Shown here piece after piece: positions 58,519-61,114 of a stretch of DNA of 61,114 nucleotides. This DNA comes from Cercozoa sp. M6MM (Eukaryota > Endomyxa: Ascetosporea). Where the stretch lies: NCBI GenBank assembly GCA_040357565.1, contig JBDODJ010000065.1; one strand, 5' to 3'. The translations under genes and the position numbers were made by a program. The notes below the pieces were generated by a model. It was not told where the DNA came from. It saw only the letters and a list, made by a program, of their open reading frames with translations, and did not search any database. Within the stretch, counting starts at the first letter, position 1. Every line of letters begins with the position of its first letter.

Positions 58519-59849
58519 CACACACACACACACAGACACACACAGACACACACAGACACGGACACACACAGACACACAGGTACAAGACAAAAGGAAAGGC
58601 AGTGTACACATATGCCACAACATCGTTTTCAGATGCGAAAGCGAGCTGTTGATGCTGTTGCGTTCTCCCACGTTGCCGCCGTCTTCGTCTCGCTCCTGCT
58701 CCCAAAAACAGACCTCACAAGTACCAATATCAACAAGTTCCAAGGCCATAACTGCCTGTCATTTCGCAGGTGTAAAACCAATGGTACCAAACCAGCGAGG
58801 TCGCAGATAAGAACACTTCCAGCAACGCGGGGGCCGCTTTCAGTGGACTGCATGAGGCGCAGGTAGTACAGGGCGTGCGTGCGACTCGATTGCTTGTTTC
58901 GCTTGTTGCTGCCGACGTTGCGAGCGTCGCTTCCTTGTTTCAATACCTGGAGTCACCTCACGCATGCAACAGCATTGCATCTCTATTGCATCTGTATCAC
59001 AGAACATGAAAAGACACCTTCAAGGCTTGTTGCTCGGAGTGCAGAGAAACGGCATTGGCACGGGGACGTATGTCGTGTTTCTTGTACAGCAGCTTGCGCG
59101 AGCACACGTTGCTTGTGCGCACTTCTTTCAGCAGGTCATCGACACCTTCGGCTTGAATCTGCACCATCTGTAGCTCGAGTTGCAGTTGCGTGCTACCTGT
59201 CGACACATCCAACAGGCGCTGCACAATGCGCGGCAGGAGGCCTGCACAGACGGGGGGGGTGCAAAGTGACACAACGACACAAGAAACGAAACGAGCTACC
59301 CCATTCATCTTTGTTTGGCCCGCCTTGCACCGAATACGTCTTACCGGCGCCGGTGACGCCGTACGCAAAAAGCACACTCGAGGCGCCGTTCAAGGCCAGA
59401 GCACATTCGCATATCTTCGAGCCCAGCTTCTTCGCAAAAGAAGATGCGACAGTCATTCAGTCATATTGGGAGAAACGCACCTCGAAAACATCGTCTTGCG
59501 TGCATTCGTCACCCAAAACGTCATCGTACGGGAATTCGGCGCCATCGCACTGAACCTTGATTCTGCACAAAGCAAACAGGAGACTTGTTGTTTGGTCAGT
59601 TGTTTGGACAGTACAAAAGCGACAAGATACTTTTCTGACTTTGCGTCACGAGGAAACACCTTGACAACCGATTCTTCTACGGGCGCTGGCTTTAAACGCA
59701 GCACAGCCCGCACGCGCCTGCAAAATCAGTCCACAAATCAATCCCGCCACATCATTCCCGCCAAATAGCGCAGACGAACCCCAGGCGCCTGGGGTTGAAA
59801 ACACAACAAAACATGAGGCAACTCACCTAGACGCAGTGCGACCCGTCAT
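54578..59849 (-). CDS. Kinesin with divergent motor and long acidic/basic tail
   Basis: ATG 59849 gives MTGRTAS, joined to [20 protein letters not shown]. Motor motifs in order: [37 protein letters not shown] (P-loop), [23 protein letters not shown] (switch I SSRSH-like), VLICDLAG (switch II) and [11 protein letters not shown] (NKSLSALG-like). The P-loop wording YGVTGxGKT recalls kinesin-6 (KIF20/23), but the family call is open. Next come a Gln/Lys-rich coiled coil ([40 protein letters not shown]), a Pro-rich linker ([15 protein letters not shown]), a repeated acidic block ([16 protein letters not shown]), then [40 protein letters not shown] and Lys-rich ends ([16 protein letters not shown]). 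The proposed stop is after [15 protein letters not shown] and FFLSVF. About 25 exons; a fusion of two genes near 56400 cannot be excluded, though the joins are in phase. Confidence 0.75.
55870..55960 (-). repeat. Coding minisatellite (GVLDDD)n in the kinesin tail
   Basis: Three to four 18-bp units (plus strand caccgtcatcatccaaga) encode VLDDDG repeats in the acidic tail. The neighbouring codons are Asp/Ser-rich. Confidence 0.85.
56076..56185. repeat. (TTCC)n-(AG)n-(TG)n compound microsatellite
   Basis: Five TTCC units, about 35 AG units and about 10 TG units in an intron of the kinesin gene. Confidence 0.95.
58448..58582. repeat. (CA)n/(GACA)n microsatellite
   Basis: Alternating cacaca and gacagaca tracts in a kinesin intron. 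Confidence 0.93.
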
Positions 59850-60110
59850 CCTGCTGGCCTGATTGCAGACCAGATGGGTGAGCGTGATGCAGCGATCTGG
59901 CACCCTGCGCTGGTCCGGTGCAAGCTTTCACCAGTGGTAGTTGCACACTGACGCGTCTAAGGGTAGTGCTAAGCCTAGCGTTGCTTTCAGCACTATCAGA
60001 GCCAAAACCCGCGGACTCGTCTCGAATCAGTCCGAATTTGCAACTTGAGCCCAAGTACAGACCACGCTTATTACAGCTGTGCTGTTGCGTGAAGGTGTGT
60101 GTTTTGCGAA

Positions 60111-61043
60111 ATGGACATCGAAGAGGTGCTGAAGCGTGCGGAAGGCTTTGACCAGGCCACAGATGCAGGAACTTTGGTAAATCTGTTGCATTCTCTTAAA
60201 GTATCCGCGGGCGAGGCTGTGTGTGTTTTGAGTCTCTAGTCGAGCGTCCTGCAGCGACTGCTACGAAAGAACGCACAGGTCCGCGCAGAAGCGAGTGAGC
60301 CCGTCAGTGACAACGAGAGAACGAGAAAGCTCGTGGCGCAGAGTGATGAGGAGGTGGCCAAACATCTGGAGACAATGATGTCGCTTGCAGCGGAACCCGA
60401 AAGCTACCCGGGTTTTGTGAAATGCGGCGGTGTTGTCAACTGCATCGTAAGCTATTCTCACTTTGTTTGTGTCTGTCTTTCGTGCCTTTATTGTGTTGCC
60501 TGTCTTGCAGAACGCTCTGGTGCACGAGAGCACGCGTGTGGCGGCGAGTGCGGTTGAGTTGTGTTTTTTGAAGTCACAGAGAAAGTTGGAACTGGTTTTG
60601 TCGGTTTGGTAGACGCGTCTGATAGACGAACTGGTGGACACGGACACTCCCAGAGAGTGTGCGCCTTTGCTGACGGAACTGCTGCGCATGCAGGCGCCGG
60701 CCTTGCTGCTGCGCAACCTGCGTCGCTTCGACGAGTGTACCGACTGTTTTTGGTCCCTTGTGTTGACGACGATTGTAGCTGGCAGGCCAAGCGACGGAAG
60801 GACTGGCCGTGTACTGGTCTATGTCGGTGCTGGAGTCGCTGTGCGAACTGGACCTACGCTCGCTCATGCGACAGCTGCTGCCACAGGAGGCTCCGGGCAC
60901 TGAGGGCCGAGGCGACTTGTTTCTCTGGCTACTGCTACGTATCACGGCCACGCTCGATGACACTGCTGACGTTGGTACCTTTTGCATCTGTGTGTGTGTC
61001 TGTCTGTGGGACCAAATGACACGTGTGTGTGTGTGGCGTGTAT

Positions 61044-61114
<71 letters not shown>
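60111..61114 (+). CDS. CTNNBL1: CTNNBL1-like armadillo protein, 5' part
   Basis: ATG 60111 opens MDIEEVLKRAEGFDQATDAG, then SVLQRLLRKNAQVRAEASEP, DEEVAKHLETMMSLAAEPES with YPGFVKCGGVVNCI (human VATMPDLYHLLVELNAVQSL), NALVHESTRVAASAVEL, TLIDELVDTDTPRECAPLLT (human LLQELTDIDTLHE) and MQAPALLLRNLRRFDECTD (human VVALLVQNLERLDES). Later exons carry YWSMSVLESLCELDLRSLMR and EAPGTEGRGDLFLWLLLRIT before the window ends in a (GT)n intron. The family is a spliceosome-associated (Prp19/CDC5L) ARM protein. Partial: the remaining ARM repeats lie beyond the window. It shares a 261-bp promoter with the kinesin gene. Confidence 0.82.
61022..61114. repeat. (GT)n microsatellite at the window edge
   Basis: About 45 GT units running off the right end, inside an intron of the CTNNBL1-like gene. 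Confidence 0.95.

Noticed and set aside
61022-61114. CRISPR-like or satellite array at the right edge
   Set aside because: Plain dinucleotide repeat with no spacers.

Overview
The window is 61 kb of nuclear DNA from a eukaryote with a compact, intron-rich genome. About 26 protein genes can be supported, roughly one per 2.3 kb. Nearly all are split by short GT-AG introns (many 43-120 bp, at least one GC-AG). Convergent 3' ends lie 46-160 bp apart and several divergent pairs share 160-360 bp promoters. No rRNA, tRNA, CRISPR array or bacterial-style operon was seen. The gene set (TBC1D19, RNF32, MED7, SNF8, DDX19/Dbp5, TDP1, KMO, MECR, FDXR, a multi-repeat beta-thymosin, a MYCBP2-like RING-relay protein, calreticulin, kinesin, CTNNBL1) fits a free-living protist that kept many ancestral eukaryotic genes. 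I cannot place it in a lineage by eye.

Left part (1-18,700): the tail of an ORF ending in a hairpin; a repeat with a relative 29 kb away; a probable mitochondrial membrane protein (-); a DEDDy 3'-5' exonuclease (+) running tail-to-tail into a TBC1D19-type Rab-GAP (-); RNF32 (+); PC4/SUB1 (-); two unassigned multi-pass membrane proteins (+); a nuclear cyclophilin with an RG-rich, acidic tail (-); an ankyrin protein (+); and a LYR-type complex I-like subunit (-).

Middle (18,700-38,500): adrenodoxin reductase (+); a TDP1-like phosphodiesterase (-); a divergent pair of small signal-peptide/helix/TM proteins; an orphan 5' fragment of a flavoprotein reductase; MED7 (-); a GNB1L/ASA1-like WD40 protein (+); a flavin-reductase-domain protein (-); SNF8/VPS22 (+); kynurenine 3-monooxygenase (-); and DDX19/Dbp5 (+), which is interrupted by two assembly gaps.

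Right part (38,500-61,114): MECR (-); a MYCBP2-like RING-Cys-relay protein (-); an SLC38/AAAP amino-acid transporter (+); a mitochondrial-type coiled-coil protein with an LDED repeat (+); calreticulin with a very short P-domain (+); a four-repeat beta-thymosin (-); a kinesin with a long acidic/basic tail (-); and the 5' part of CTNNBL1 (+), running off the window in a GT microsatellite.

Most striking signals: (1) the palindrome TCCGCGCGGA occurs exactly seven times, where about 0.06 would be expected at equal base frequencies; (2) the divergent pair of small single-pass proteins with the same layout; (3) a minimal-P-domain calreticulin ending HSDL; (4) introns packed with G/C-run minisatellites that coincide with every assembly gap. 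Gene neighbours are mostly unrelated in function. The mitochondrial theme (FDXR, LYR protein, MECR, KMO and two presequence-bearing proteins) is a loose tendency, not an operon. Exon joins were read by hand from splice consensus and frame, so individual boundaries may be off by a few bases.
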